Of a DNA stretch of 64,000 bases, positions 11,593 through 25,209 are shown piece by piece. This stretch comes from Spirogloea muscicola (Eukaryota > Streptophyta > Zygnematophyceae > Spirogloeales > Spirogloeaceae). The stretch lies in contig WELB01000158.1 of assembly GCA_009602725.1 (NCBI GenBank), positions 115,993 through 179,992 on the forward strand, read 5' to 3'. The notes under the pieces were generated by a model. The model was not told where the DNA came from. It did no database searches and saw nothing but the letters and a program-made list of their open reading frames with translations. Position 1 is the first letter of the stretch; the number at the start of each line of letters is the position of its first letter. Both the position numbers and the translations under genes were made by a program.

Positions 11593-12596
11593 TCATGAGC
11601 CTTTAGCAGCTGCTTTGATCTCCTCTTGCCTTTCTCCAAACCTTTTCATGCTCTGGAAGTCAATGCCCTGGAATCGTGGCTGCGAGTCAATGTAAGGAGC
11701 ACCATAGCCCATGCCAAAACCCCACCCCAATCCAAGTCCGACTCCACAACCGCCACCTGCATACAGTGATCTTTGTGAAAAGCAGAAACTTAAGAATGAT
11801 GCAGACTGCTATGCTGCCGCTAAGCCAGCTCAATCTCTCCTGTCAATTACCACCACTGGCCCCCTGGGCTTTGTTTCTCTCTCTTCCCTGTGCAACCACC
11901 ATACCTACTTTGCAACTTCACGCTAGCTTCAAAGAAGCCAATTTGCCATCGGGCATATGTTCTGGCTGAAGGGGTTAATTCATACTGTTCAGGTGGCAGC
12001 ATACCCAGAATGTTGTAGTAAATACAGGTGATGGCATGGCACACAGGCGAGCTGTAGTTTGCCTCTTGATCTACTTACCGATTCCAAGCCCAAGCACCGA
12101 CAAGGGAGAGCCTGCACGCAAGTCAGAGATAGTCTTAGCTTGTCTTGACAGAAACAGAAGGGGCTGGCATCATAGCACGGGCCAACAGATCAATAATACC
12201 TAGGCTGAAGGCTGCTGTCAAAGGTACACTGTCAGGACCATGACACGATATCTTGTGTGATCTCACCTCCAAAGCCCCAGCCGACACCAAAGCCACAACC
12301 AGCTCCAAATCCTGGCCAAAGGAGGTCAAGAAGATGGCATGGACAGCCTTCTTAAAGCTAAGGAATGCAGATGGAGCTTTTCATTCATCCAACACCTCTC
12401 AAGGACATGCAGTGGTCAGAGCTCCAGCGACCGCTGCGAGGAATAAGTTGGATGAGAACTAAGACAATGCTGACAATGACTAAAACACAAGCACAAAGCT
12501 ATCACTTCTTCGCAACAGCAGCAATAGGAGAGCGTGACGGCCTTCCGCTGGCTCACCAAAGCCCACGCCGCGTCCACCGAACATGCCGATCGTCAT
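11593..12596 (-). CDS. TGD5-like small glycine-rich envelope protein
   Basis: Exons 12557-12596, 12267-12311, 12079-12111 and 11593-11756 join in phase 1 each time to give a 93-aa protein, two exons being only 45 and 33 nt. It is built from Gly-Phe/Leu dipeptides (GAGCGFGVGWGFGG and GGGCGVGLGLGWGFGMGYG) that can form a glycine-zipper membrane segment, followed by a charged tail FQGIDFQSMKRFGERQEE. This layout matches plant TGD5, a chloroplast outer-envelope protein of the ER-to-plastid lipid import machinery. The homology rests on pattern recognition of a low-complexity sequence, so the function is a reasoned guess while the gene structure itself is good. It is divergent from AP-4 epsilon, with starts about 470 bp apart. 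Confidence 0.7.
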
Positions 12597-13067
12597 GAGA
12601 GCCGGCGCGTAAAGAAACCGAGGGCCAAGGCGCATCAAGGCGACGTCTCAGGGAGGGCGCCGGCCTTTGGGTGCAGCGGCCGCAGACGGGCAAGGTGCTG
12701 GCGCTTGGAGTCCCGCATCAGAGAGCTCCAGAAGAGCGCGCGCGCACGCAAAGCTCTCCGCCTCTCCTCGCTGACGCGCTCCGCCTGCTTTGCGAGTGCA
12801 GCGGCCGCGGTGAGCCCCTCGGGCTGGAGGCTGCCGGGCGAGCTGGCTGGGGGACAATGCTCCCACTGGAGGTGGAGGAAGCAAAGCGGCTCCTCAAACG
12901 AGGCCAAATGAAGTGGCCAAAGGAAGGGCAGTGTTTCGCGACGGTGCGGCGGGCTGTCGGATGGAGTGGAAAGGCCAGGGCCATTGTGGAAGCCGCCTGG
13001 AACCGGTGAAGCTCCAGTTGGGGCCGCGCTCTCGTCCTTCACGGCCCCCCGAGGTCGTTCAATCAGT

Positions 13068-16000
13068 ATGATACCGGCGGAGGTGGCATACCAAGTGGGG
13101 GCGGGTTCACACCAAGCCGAGGCGGTGACACCGGCGCCGGCGCGGCACTCCGCCGCAGCAGAGCCGGCGGCGCGCCGCGACGCGCAGCCCGCTGCCTCGG
13201 CGCTCCGGTTCACTGCGGCGGCGGAGGCCGCGGCAAGGCGGCCTCGGTGGCGGCGGCCGGCTGGCCAGTCCGCGACGCAGGCGGCCAAGCTGGAGCAGCT
13301 CAAAACCTTCGGCCGGGACCTGGCCATGGCCGGGTCCCAGGCCGGGTGGGGCTCGTCCAAGGAGTTCCTCGACCTCGTCAAGAGCATCGGCGAGGCCAAG
13401 TCCAGGGTGCGCTCCCCTCCTGCTGGCAGCCATGGGGCCGCCCTCTCTCGGCTGGTCTGCAGCAATGGCCATCGGCTCTTTCACAGGCGCCGCGGCGACA
13501 TGGCCATGACAGGCTCAAGCACAGCCTCGTTCGTGCACCGAGCATGTCGGATTGAGCTTGTTTGCTAGCTTGTGCCGGTGCGTAGGCTGAGGAGGATCGC
13601 ATCGTAGCAGGCGAGATTGAAATCCTGAAGAAGAGGATCGCAGAGCCGGATGTGCCGAAGAAGAAGATGAAGGTCCACTTCCATGATACTTTCGGTTTCC
13701 TAGAATACCAATTCTGCGAAAGCTTATGTTGTGCTTGAGCTGCCTGAAGAGCTTCTCATTGCTTGTCAAGTTGCTGCACACAGGCACTCCTGTACTAGCA
13801 GAGTCACGAGATCGATCAGTCTGCCCTGTAGTGCACAGAACTTACTGGTGTCAGGCTCTTGCATCAAGAAGCATCTCATCAACCTGCTTCAACTCATGGT
13901 TCATGCATGGACTGACAGGAGTACATCATCCGCCTGGTTTATGTGGAGATGCTTGGGCATGATGCTTCCTTCGGGTACATTCATGCTGTGAAGATGACAC
14001 ACGATGACAGCCTACCACTCAAAAAGACTGGCTACCTTGCTGTGACACTGTTCCTTGACGACAATCATGACCTCATTATCCTCATCGTTAATACGATCCA
14101 GAAAGACTTGAAGTCGGACAACCACCTCATAGTCTGCGCGGCTCTGACGGCAGTCTGCAAGTTGATCAATGAAGAGGCTATACCGGCTGTCCTTCCTCAG
14201 GTCTGTACACCTGTGTGCCTAGCCAACAGAACCAGGAGACAGGTCAGATGATGTTTACAGGCTGTGCAAGCTAGACTCAAGATTCAGGCACAGCAAATCT
14301 ACCATGTCAGTAATGTATCTGCTGGATTTTCGACCAGGTCACTGAGCTTCTGAATCACCCAAAAGAAACAATACGCAAGAAGGCTGTCATGGCCTTGCAC
14401 CGCTTCTTCCAACGCTCTCCGTCAACTGTGTCGCACATAGTCCCCAGATTTCGACAGGTGAGCCCCTCTTGTGCTCTGTTTGTGCACAGAGATTGCTTCT
14501 TCTTTTGACTGTAAAGCTGATGCTGGCAGTCAGTCATGTGATTGCAAGTGACAGGTGCTTCACCTGAGAAGGTTTCTGAACTTGCCAGCAATCTGGTCCT
14601 TTGCAGGTCCTGTGCGACAAGGATCCTAGTGTGATGAGTGCTGCTCTCTGCGCTCTCCATGACCTAATTGCTCTTGATGCGGGACCATACAAAAACCTTA
14701 CAGCCAGCTTCGTCAGCATACTTAAGCAAGTGGCAGAGCATCGGCTGCCTAAACTTTATGATTACCATCGCACACCTGCTCCATTTATCCAGGTCATTTC
14801 GTGCCCCTCATTTTCCTTCATGCTTTGAGCTTATCCTGCAAAGGGCGTGCTTGAAACTGCATGTCAGAAGCAGTGTAGCAATCTGGGGCACTCCCTACGA
14901 ATGAAGACTTTTCTCCCAGTCAGATAAAATTGGATCACCTGTACACAGGAGGTGCCCATAAGTCCTTATGCTTGGACCTGACACTTTGATGTGACAGATC
15001 AAGCTTTTGAAGATTCTAGCGCTTCTGGGGGTTGGAGATAGGTACACAAGTGAGAACATGTACAGCGTTCTGATAGATGTCTTACGACTGAGTGATACCG
15101 GCAGCACCATTGGAAACGCCATCTTGTACGAGTGCATATGTACCATAACATCCATCCACCCAAACCCAAAGCTTCTGGAGACTAGTGCATCAGTGACCTC
15201 CAAATTCTTGAAGGTGCAATCGTCAAGTCGTTTCATCCCCTATGACAACTGCAATGCTTCCTTTCTGCACCTAGAAAACCTGGACCAAGTTGTATCTAGA
15301 TGTGGCCTTAGAATCCATTGCATTGATCATTCAGGTTCTCTTTTCAGCTTGTAAAGGCACCTTGAAAGTAGATGTTGAGTGATAAATGACCCTTGCTTTT
15401 CCTTCATTCAGAGTGACAGCCACAATCTGAAATACATGGGAATTGATGCGCTGGGAAGAGTGGTCAGGATCAACCCCGAGTTTGCAACTGAGCATCAAAT
15501 TGCTGTGATTGATTGCTTGGAGGTGGGTGGGTTTCTACTCCGTGCCATTTAATCTGTAGGTCACATTCTGGCTGGAGCATGCTGCCAAGGGCCACAGGAA
15601 GATCTTGCTTCACAACCTTTGGTTGTGAAGCAACCTCGGTGCAATGTATAGTTAGTCTTGTTATCCACAAGGAGTTGCTTGGTATTTTTGAATTGGTATA
15701 GAAAAGCAGAATGCTTTACTCCGCCTTCTTAACTGAAAATTTGCAATCTATTTCAGGACCCCGATGATACGCTGAAGAGAAAAACATTGGATCTTCTGTA
15801 CAAGATGACCAAAGGCGATAATGTGGAGGTCATAGCTGACCTGATGATCAACTACATGCGGACTGTGACAGATACACACAATAAGACTGACATCGCTTCT
15901 CGCATTATGGAGCTCGCAGAACGATTCGCACCAAACAATCTGTGGTATATTCAGGTCAGTCTGTGGCTTTAATAACGAATATGAACTGGCTGGTAGACAT

Positions 16001-18902
16001 CTGTTACAGATGCTTTCACTGTAGAAGTTACAGGACAGTGGCCTTTAGCATGCCCAACTGTATGAAAAACATGTCCATGTTGTGCAGATCATGAACTCTG
16101 TCTTTGAGTTGGCTGGCGACCTTGTGAGGCCAAAGGTTGCCCACGATCTGATGCGACTCATTGCCGAGGGGTCTGGAGAAGAAGATGAGGATGCTGACAA
16201 TCTTCTTCGCTCCTCTGCGGTATGTCACCCGTTTCTGCTAACGTGATGAGCGGGTACCCACATTTGAAAAGAGTGATGGGGAGTAGTGAACAATCTGAAG
16301 CAACAGTCAATGTCTTTGTTGTGGTCATCTTCACTGCCAGGCCTACTCAGGTCGTATTTGCATCCCAGGTCTGCTGCTGAATATGCACATGCAATGCAGA
16401 CCATACTTGTGAGCAGCAGCTTCAAGCTTGGACTCACCTGAAAAGGAATCTACTCTGTGGACACGACTCTCAGATTCTGTGCAATGTGATATCATGCACC
16501 ATCTGCTGAATTGCACAAAGGTGCCGATCCGCAGCTGAGCTTGTGTGAGTGTGTTATGTGGGTCCTCATAGGTCGACTCATATCTGAAGCTGCTGGACGA
16601 GCCCAAGCTGCCATCAGTTCTTCTCCAGGCCAGCATCACTTTTCCATGTCTGCTGATGTGCCAGTCGTAGGGCTGAATCATACGGAAGGCTGGGCTAGCC
16701 TTTCTTTACATGACATTTCTAGCTTTTGCAATCCGTTTACGGATTGCCAACTCTGTCTGTTTTGCCAAAGGCTTCGAGAAGTGTTGGTGCCTTGTCTGCC
16801 GGTGCCAATCGCTCTGACACACTCTAGACTTAATCTCGTACTTCACACGATGATGTCAAAGGCTCAGGCACTTCTGATACAAGGTGGACTCAGGCAGGCT
16901 GCAATATTTGGTTTCTCATTCAGGTCATCTGTTGGGTGCTCGGAGAATATGGCACCCTTCATGGCAGTTACTCTGCTGAAGATATCATAGGGCGTCTGTG
17001 TGACGTTGCTGAGAGTCATTCAAGCGATGACGTTGTGAAGGTATGCTTGATCGTATATATAAGTCTTGGCACCTTTCAATATTACAGTTCGAAGCAGATC
17101 AAGGAGACAACATTGAGCTTGTATTTTGCTCGTGCAACCTATCTGCAGGGCATGGCAATCACTGCCATCACCAAAGTTTTGGCGTTTGAGATAGGGGCTG
17201 GCAGAAAGCACAGGCTTCTTCCAGAGGTACTTGGAATTTCCCGCAACTACAGGTTGTGATGCTTGTGTCGTTCACAAGTGCGACTGTACAGGTTCTTAGG
17301 TGCAGGGTTGCTACACCAGGCTTTCAACCATCTGTCCTTTTTTAGCATGATCCTCTCCCGTCTGAGGACAGGCGTGACTGGTCGGTTTTGACAGGCTCGT
17401 GCGCTACTGGATGAGCTTTCAGCGTCGCACTCTACAGATCTGCAGCAAAGGGCGTACGAGCTTCAGTCGCTTCTTGGTTTACCGCCTGACATTGTCAGCC
17501 AAGCCCTGCCGCCCGATGCCAGCTGCGAAGACATTGAGGTTCATAGTGGGCTTCCACCACGCTTAGCAAGCTGTCTGAGTAGAGATGTGTATGCAATGTA
17601 AGGATGTCATAAGAAGGGAGTTGCTCTTCTCTCCTGTAGCTTAGCTGCGCTTTGTGTTACTACAGCACTGTGAAGCCATGAAGCCAAAGGGATGACGTGA
17701 GTTTTTGTGTGATTCTTCTCATTCATTTCCATGAATCATTTGCGCAAGTAGGCCTCTAACAGATTAAAGTCGTAAACATACAGGTAGATGACGAGCTGCA
17801 CTTTTTGGATGACTTTGTACAAGATGCCCTGGCACATGGGGCACAGCCATATACTCCTCGAAGCCAGGACGAGGGCTTGGCAGCGCTAGCTGCTGCTAGA
17901 GAGAAGCTCTCCAGCCGCGGACAGCAGGCCCTTCGCTTTGAGGCCTACGAGACCCCCACGCTCCCCACGACTGCTTCCCTCCCATCATCATCGTCTGCCA
18001 CAGACTTGCGGCAGGTTGCTAGCCGAGAAGGCTTTCATCACCGCAGCGGGAGCGACCAGCGCCTCGTGGACTTGCCAGCAGAAGCTGGGGTGGCGCAGGC
18101 GTTTGGCAATGGCAATTTGCAGAATGGCCAGGCGTTGGCTCGGCTGAAGCTCGACGGCGTGCAGAAAAAGTGGGGCCGGCCTATGACGGCCCCAGCCTCG
18201 GCGCCTGCTCCCCTACCCAGCTCATCGTCCCAGGTGCCTCCTGCACCAGCAAGCAGCACCAGCGGCAGCAGTGCTGTGGCCTCTGAATTTGTGACGTCCA
18301 GAATGCACGAGCCGAAGTATCTGGATCGGAGAAAGCAGGCAGAATTGGAGGCATCTGCAGAGAAGCAGAAGAAAGCGGCTGTGCTCTTTGGCGGAGGAGG
18401 TATCAGTGGGCCGAGGCAGGCGCCTGAGCCTCCAAGGGCCCCCTTGAGAGCAAAGCCAGGGGCCTTGGCTTGGGGCCAAGGGGCTCGGCATGAGGGGACA
18501 CGAAACGGCGGCGACTATGTCCCAGCAGACGCACAGCGGGCGCAGCCCATTGTTGGAGATCTTCTCGACTTCACTGACATGCCGGAGCCCAGCGGCGTGC
18601 CGCTTTCAGCACCTGTGTCTGCCCTGGACCCATTCCAGCAATTGGAAGGCCTCCTGCATTCGCAACCATCTCAGCTTGGTAGCTCAGCCATTCCTCAGGG
18701 CCCTCTCATTCCTGCTCAAAACCCTCTCTCTTCAGATGAGGTTGCTGTGCAGCCGACGGGGTTACAGAGTGTGCCTCCTGCCACCAAAGTTGTACTCGGC
18801 CCTTCTTCAGCATCGGTACTTCAGAAGGATGCGGTCGCCCGGCAAGCAGGTGTCACCATTGGCGGCACCAAGCCTGAGCTCTTTCAAGATCTTTTTAGTT
18901 GA
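13068..18902 (+). CDS. AP4E: AP-4 complex subunit epsilon (adaptin)
   Basis: Large subunit of the AP-4 adaptor, which sorts cargo at the trans-Golgi network. Fourteen exons keep phase 0 throughout: 13068-13406, 13586-13672, 13919-14200, 14338-14457, 14607-14792, 14998-15213, 15412-15522, 15757-15954, 16088-16219, 16572-16628, 16924-17040, 17149-17226, 17395-17538, 17784-18902 (about 1061 aa). The adaptin HEAT trunk is clear: SSKEFLDLVKSIGEAKSR, GHDASFGYIHAVKMTHDD, LKYMGIDALGRVVRINPE, DPDDTLKRKTLDLLYKMTK. The C-terminal exon keeps RLKLDGVQKKWGRP and ends in PELFQDLFS, as in plant AP-4 epsilon. Intron 10 (16629-16923) starts GC rather than GT. Upstream ATGs in frame (for example 12966) exist; the N-terminal ~80 residues are Ala/Arg-rich and unconserved, so the start is uncertain. 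Confidence 0.93.
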
Positions 18903-20163
18903 CCTGCTGTTCATGAGTAGTCATAGACAAACTGGAGTCAAAGGTGAGGAGGAATGCTCTGGACAAGCAGTTGTAAAAAGACGTGATGCTCACGGTTGCC
19001 ATGGCCATCAGCTCTGCCCAGGCCTTCCTACAGAGGAACCCTGAAGTGCTGGACCCAGGGCCAACTTGGCGCCGAAGCAGCGGGCTACACTGCCACAGCT
19101 TCGAGGGCTTTGCATGCACAAATATCTTGCAGGTAGTTTTGTGCAGCATCATGGCAGCTCAATTGTAGGTAGATGATAACGAAACTCGATGGCAGTGTTC
19201 ATTGCTTTGGTGCCACAGCCGATGGTGCACCCCTCTCCCTACCCTCCCTCATCATCATTGTACTAAGTAGCCCAATGTACAATACCTGGTGAGCATTACA
19301 GATCCTGACACCCAAGTAACTGGCCATCCCTACGTCTGGGTTGTTTGCTGTGCTGGTAGTCGCAATGGTTTAGCCCGTATGTTACTTTTCGCCAAAGGTT
19401 CCCTCGACCTGTCATATTTAAGCAGGCTTGCCTAACCAGCTAGGACTTCTCACTAAGATTTGAGAAGCTGGCCATGTTGTTAATTTTCTCGCATTTGATT
19501 GGGCTCGCGCATGATCAAAATTTCCTGGGTTGCAGACGCAGGGCTAAGGGTATTCACCTCTACAGTTGCTCCAATCATGTTTCTCGGTAGCTGGTGTCCA
19601 CAACCACCGACCCTTGGAGGAGATCAGTCCTTTGTTCCAGCTGCCAATGCTGAAGTATGACCACAACTGACCCACTGGGCGGTAGAATCGAGCAGGAATG
19701 TCATGCTCCACTGCAGCACCTTCCGACCCTGACAATCCACCCACTCACCTTGCTCAAGGCTGGAAGGCAATGCGCTCTAGTCTCAAAGTAACAGTGTATC
19801 ACATAGATGGTGTTTCGGACTTCGATACTTCTGCTTACCGACTCTTGTATACTATCTGCTCAACCCAGTATCTAGGTATGTAGACATCCAAATCAGGACT
19901 GCTACATCTGTGTCCCAACCACGAAGAAAGGCCAGGGCCTCTTATTAGCAGGAGATGTGTAAGTCATTGTGAATGAGGTCTGACTTCACATCAGTAATCT
20001 TCACGAGAAGGACACCCAACCTAACGTGAGCAACCTGAATACTGAGTTGCATCTTATTGCAGGTGCAGTCGATGAACACGAACAATCGACCAATATTGCA
20101 CCAGCATAACTGAGCCATGTGCCAAGATTGAGGACGTCATTTTACAATATATGCTTGCCAGAA
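18903..20163. other. Spacer between convergent AP-4 epsilon and Derlin genes
   Basis: About 1.26 kb holding both 3' UTRs. No conserved open frame, repeat or RNA gene is visible. Confidence 0.5.
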
Positions 20164-21775
20164 TCAGTCCCTGTCCAATCGATATGATCGACCTCGGAAA
20201 GTTGCTCGTGACTGAGTCGACGGTTGCTGAGGAGCTGCTTCTCCAGGTGTCACTCTCACAGAAGCAGGCACCGTTGGTGGCTGCTGCGGCCCAGCGACTC
20301 CCCACCTGGCTACAATGTCATGTCTGCTCCATAGCCGAGTCAAGTTACAGAACCTTTCAAATCTCAAAGCATAACCTCTATCTCAAAAGCCAGCATAGAA
20401 AACCGGCAGAAAGAGCAACTGTATTGCGCGTGGAAGGAGGATACACCCAGAGAGGCGTCTTGAGTATATTTCGGCCCGTTTGGAGGGGCAAGATTGATGT
20501 CAGGAAGTAGTACAGATGGCCCACGCCAATGCCCATCAGACCCGCCACAGGGCTGATGCCATACATCAAGTCGATGGCCGTGTTCGCCCACGGTATATAA
20601 AACCCCTGTCATCGCGGCACTGCCACCTGAAATTGCGGCCACCATCTCTATGCTAGCTGACTCCACATGCTGCAGGAAGCTAGCACTTGACTGCATAGCC
20701 ATGTCACTGGCACCACCGAAAGGCCTGACGGCTGCTGTCTACCTTGATGGTGACGAGGCCCATAATGCTGACTTCACTGTTAGCAAACATGCGGCTCCAG
20801 ATGTAGACCAGCATGTAGATGAGCACGGAAGCCATGAATCCCATGTTGAGCATCGGGATGGCCAGAGCAAGGACCTGGCCAAATCACGCTCGTCGTGAGA
20901 AGGGGCACAACAGTCCTGCCTTTGCCCCAAGCAAGTCCCTGCACTGCGTCTCTACACTACTACTGCAGATTGCTGAGCCAGGGTACCAATAAGCCTCATG
21001 ACAAAGCGGGTTCCTGAAGCTGGCAGCAAATCAAAGAGGGAGGAGGACGGTGTCCGTGCCAGGGTAGTTGCCATGCCGAAGAGGAGCATGTAGACAAAGT
21101 CGGCAGTGCGCCCCTGGAAGGTTGTTTGCTCCAACTTGAGCATGTACTGTACACTGCAGCGACGATGCGCTGTGGAGCTGGTTAGAGTAGAATCCAGGCG
21201 TGATGCTTGCGATAGCTGTGCGAGAGACTCCACGGCAAGCACCACTCGCGCCTGCGCTGCAGGGGTGGAGGCTGCCAGGCGGGGCCTGTTGCCCCAGCCG
21301 ATAGGCTGCCGGCGGGGCCCACCCACATGAGCAGGAGCATGTGAGCGAAGCGGAAGGAGAAGCTGCCGACGAAGAGGTACGTGGTCGCGGCCCGCCATAT
21401 CTGCGCCATATATTGGTACGTGAGAGCGGGAACACAGCAGCGTCAGCAGCACGCCCACGCCCATCAGCTAGTCGGGGAGCCCAACAGCGGCCGCGACAGC
21501 CGGGAGCCGAGCTGAGCAGCTCTGCCGTGGGACCTGGAACTTGGAGAAGAGGAGGCGGGAGTCGAGGTAGATGAGGCGCGGGTCCAGGACGCCGAGGTAG
21601 GCGGCCGCGGCGCCCAGCACCAGCACCGTCCCGTACGCCCGCGTCACTGGCGGCAGCGACTGGTACCACCTGCAGCCGCCGCCGGTGGTGAGCACTTGTC
21701 CAGAGCAGCCCACTGGGCAGCCTACGGCAGCGGGCCGGCAGGAGGAGGCGGCGCGCACTCGGCGGGCGACGACAT
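20164..21775 (-). CDS. Derlin-2-like ER-associated degradation protein
   Basis: Rhomboid-pseudoprotease family membrane protein that helps extract misfolded proteins from the ER. Exons 21726-21775, 21534-21669, 21327-21400, 21060-21153, 20743-20874, 20445-20605 and 20164-20323 give 268 aa. Diagnostic blocks are WYQSLPPVTRAYG, FQIWRAATTYLFVG, FQGRTADFVYMLLFG, LVYIWSRMF, FYIPWANTAIDLM, GVGHLYYFLTSILPLQTGRN and LKTPLWVHDIVARW, then a C-terminal tail ending FRGRSYRLDRD, typical of plant Derlin-2/3. Several hydrophobic transmembrane segments are evident. The intron 20875-21059 fits only with a GC donor (CTG|GCACGG). The start ATG (21775) is the only one in frame with exon 2 and lies inside a short Pro-rich leader. 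Confidence 0.92.
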
Positions 21776-22103
21776 GGCGGCGGCGACGGCGGCATCGCCG
21801 GCCGCGGCGGGCGGGGGGAAGCGGGCTATCAGGCGAAAGCCAAAACCCTTGAGCCTTAGCTGGTTTTCGGGGGTCAATTTGCAGTGAATAAATGTACGTC
21901 ATCAGATGTGCTTGCCGTCGTACAGTACTCGGCCACTTTGGCCTGCTAATGGCCAGGCTAACGGCTTCTGTGGTGGTCGTCTGGCTCCTCAGCTTAGCTT
22001 GTCAGATATGTATGTGCTCACTCGAGGATATTAGTGCCCCCCTTTGCCACCTCATTACCCCGTTACCAGGACATATGTAAGGCTAGGATTGGCCTCCCCT
22101 TTT

Positions 22104-22440
22104 ATCTCATGTGCACTGCGCGCCTTCTCTCTTTGGCCTTCAATCAAGTCAGTACACGAAACTTTCGCCTTGAGCCTTGAGCCTTAGCTGGTGGCACAAG
22201 GAAACAAATGTTCCAGTATAGAGAAAGAAAGAAGAGTATAAGGCAGTGGCTGTGACAGGCCAGCACAAAGGGATGCACAAGGAATGTACAAGGGCTTGTC
22301 AAATTGCAGTCCGGTATCCGGGCATTAGTTGGCGACCTCTGTGTGCTGATTCGTGGTTACTGTACGGGTCAGCTTAGGAGTAGGTGACGTACATCTGTCA
22401 ATGTGCTTGCCCTTGTACCTGGCCACAGAGGCCCTCCATC
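22104..22440. repeat. Two dispersed repeat segments in the Derlin/b561 spacer
   Basis: At 22104-22138, TCTCATGTGCACTGCGCGCC plus CT-rich sequence matches 7963-7993, and weakly 22729-22752. At 22327-22440, a segment opening GTTGGCGACCTCTGTGTGCT and closing GGCCACAGAGGCCCTCCATC matches 56492-56610, which lies upstream of the NagZ-like gene. The hairpin GGGCTGGCCTTTCACAGCC follows near 22530. The rest of 21776-23476 carries no gene I can support. Confidence 0.6.
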
Positions 22441-23476
22441 ACACCAGTCTTCCATTCCAACGAAAGAAAGACGAAAGAAGAAAGACGCTTCGATTCGGCC
22501 ATTGCAGACCTTGTACATTCCTGTGGGCTGGCCTTTCACAGCCATTGCCGTCATTTGGAGTTGCTTTACGTGAAAGCCACATTCCCTATGTCGCCCGAAG
22601 AACGGCCTTCCCGCGTCTCAGCTATACCGAACATGTTATCTTCAAGGTGAACCCCTGGTAGTGGGGCTTATAGCCCCCGTAGCAAGTCTTCTGTATCTTC
22701 TGTAAGTCTCGGGTTAGCCTCTTCACTTGCATGCGCACCGCACACCTTTCTTCTTCTACTGCCTGGTAAACGACAATGGAATCGCATTAACAATAGCTCA
22801 CTGATTGACTGCCCTCCAGCGGCAATCAATTGAGGCTCATATCTGCATGTGCACGGATACGTGCCTCACAGATTTTGTGGGAAGTTGAATGAGTTCCGCA
22901 GCACTTTCACAGAGCAAGCATGTATGACAAGCCGGCAGAGCTCAAGGCTGGCCAGGCGTTTACTTTAGTATACACTAAAACGACACCATCTGTGCAGTGG
23001 TGTCTGCAGCGGGCTGTACTGACTCCAGCTAATCACAAATATGTTTACGTTCAAGGCCTGGCACGTGCACCTAGAACCAGCTAAAATGGTGCAACCAGAC
23101 CTTTGCCACAGCTTTGGGCAGAAATCAGGAGCCACTGACTTATCAATTTCGACAAATGGAAAGTTTGGGCTTTGCAGGCACAGGAAACACATCCAAGTGG
23201 CAGCTTCAGGACTTCTTAGACAAGAAAGCAACACATCATAAAGGATATCAGCAAACTTGAACTGCAAATCCTACATCTGAAATGCTATGTCCATACACAT
23301 CCTGTTCCAATATTGTACAGCGTCAGCTCTGAGATCAGACACTAGCAGACCTCTTGCCGGACCTGGTGCCAGTGCACTCGCCCGTGCCATGGAGCTCTGT
23401 GTGACCACCTACGAGTCACAAGATGAGGTGGGGCATAATTGCCCACCCTTTATTGGCCACGCCTAGACAACTTGGC

Positions 23477-25088
23477 CTAGACAATTTCGCCATCTGCTCG
23501 GCGCTTATACCTAAGGTCCTGCATGGGCGTCGTGCCAGGGCCCTGCTCAACGTAGCTGCCATTGGTAACTGGAGGAGCATACGCGCCCTGCGCCACCGCA
23601 TCCGGAGCTACTGCCTGCATCCTCCAGCGGGGTAATCTTGATAACAGCAAGTAGGCCATGCCCGTTCCTGCCAGCTGCACATACAGAAGTTGATACGACT
23701 ATTACAAACACGTATGCATGTTGTCCAGCGTGGGGCTGCAATCGTGTTGCCACTTGCGATTCATGCTGCAGCTGCAAGATGTGGCATGCTGCTACATCAG
23801 CCACTGCTGTGCGCCTGAGAAACCCCCAAGTATGGCCGTGACCAAGTAAGCAGTCAACGTACCTGTGACAGGAGAGCGATCCAAAGGCCGTGCATCCTGC
23901 CGTATTGTTCTTGGTAGATGCGGAACCCAAGCGTAATATTGTACCAGCCCAGGAGCACAGCAGATGTTCCTGCAGTTGAGGGCAAGCGCAGCGTCAATCC
24001 TGCCCAGGACTGACGCTCCTGCAGTAGCTGTAGCAGCTCCATGCAGCCGGTAAAAGATCTCAAGAATGTCATCCAGAAGACGTCGCGCATGATTGAGATG
24101 CAAAGTGGCAGCATGACCTGGAGGCCAGTGAAACCTGCAGAGAAAGTAAATGCTTGGACAGCCAAAGTTCTCCGAATTCTCACCAATGAAGAAGTGGACA
24201 GGATACCACATGGTACGCACAATGGACCCCCGCTTGGGCCTCGCTATGGCTCCAGCCACCAGGTTGACCACAGCGGCGGCAAATACCGCAGTGCCAATAT
24301 AGGCGTGATTGTTGTCAAATGCCTTGAACTTAACAACGGAGATAATGTATGCACCAATGGCAACCAGGACCCCAAGAGTCTGCAGCATCAAGGCACCACA
24401 TGGAACATGCAGCGTCATTCTAAAGAAGCCGCGAAGTAAGTAGCAGCCACAGTGTCAGGGCGTTCCTGGACCAGAGCGAGTGTGCTGTGCACGTGGTCTA
24501 CAGCTTAGGGGTTGTTGTGGTGGGGGGCACCTGAATCATCCAGTGCAGATGGAACCAACCAGGCAGGAAATCCTGTCCTATGCCGGAGATAATGATTCCG
24601 AGAGGGAGGAGGACGCCAAACGCCGCCCACATGCCCCAGCCGTGAATCTGGTACCAGGTCCGGCTGGCAGGCGCATCTCCACCTCCGCCACCAGAGTCAG
24701 CTTCCTGAGAGGTAAGGGGGTAAATGAGTAAGCTGGCGTGATGCACTCCCCTACATCAATAAGCAACTCCCAGAGCAACTCTATGATGGGACATGGGTGG
24801 AACCAAAGCGCTGCTTCAACTACTCTTCTTCGTTATCAGAGCGCCCGAAGCCCAGCTTATGCGCGTAGCCTCAATTGACGCCAATCGGGGCTCCGAGTCA
24901 GCAAGTCTGTCGAGCCTGCCGACGGCACGAGATGGTTGAAGGGGGAGCCCAGTGGGACGAGGACGCGAGGCTGGGGAGCGGAGGCGCTCGGCGGGCACCT
25001 GGGCGTGCGCGTGCAGCAGGAGCTGCGAGGCCAGCAGCGCGAGGCTGCAGGCCGCGGCGAAGGCGAGCGAGCGGCGGAGGCGAGCCAT
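23477..25088 (-). CDS. Cytochrome b561-domain membrane protein, copy 1
   Basis: Trans-membrane haem b protein of the b561/ferric-reductase superfamily, likely moving electrons across an endomembrane or the plasma membrane. Exons are 24999-25088, 24531-24704, 24184-24379, 23863-23969 and 23477-23674 (254 aa). Exon 1 is a clean signal peptide (SLALLASQLLLHAHAQ). A Gly-rich linker follows, then the b561 core with four haem-ligand histidines in the expected contexts: YQIHGWGMW, GWFHLHWMIQ, FDNNHAYIGT and WYPVHFFIG. A later helix reads LLGWYNITLGFRIYQEQ. No DOMON domain precedes the core, unlike the common plant CYBDOM proteins. The C-terminal cytosolic tail ends PMQDLRYKRRADGEIV. It is the paralog of the gene at 27585-29265; relative to that copy it lacks about 10 residues at the start of the last exon. 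Confidence 0.85.
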
Positions 25089-25209
25089 GGCGGCGAGGCT
25101 GGCGCAGCGAGGCTGGCCCGGCAGCAACGTGGGCAGTGTGAAGAGGGCGGAAAGCCGGACGTTGGGAATGGAGGGCAAGCTTGTACTGATTGGGAGGGCG
25201 TGGACTAGA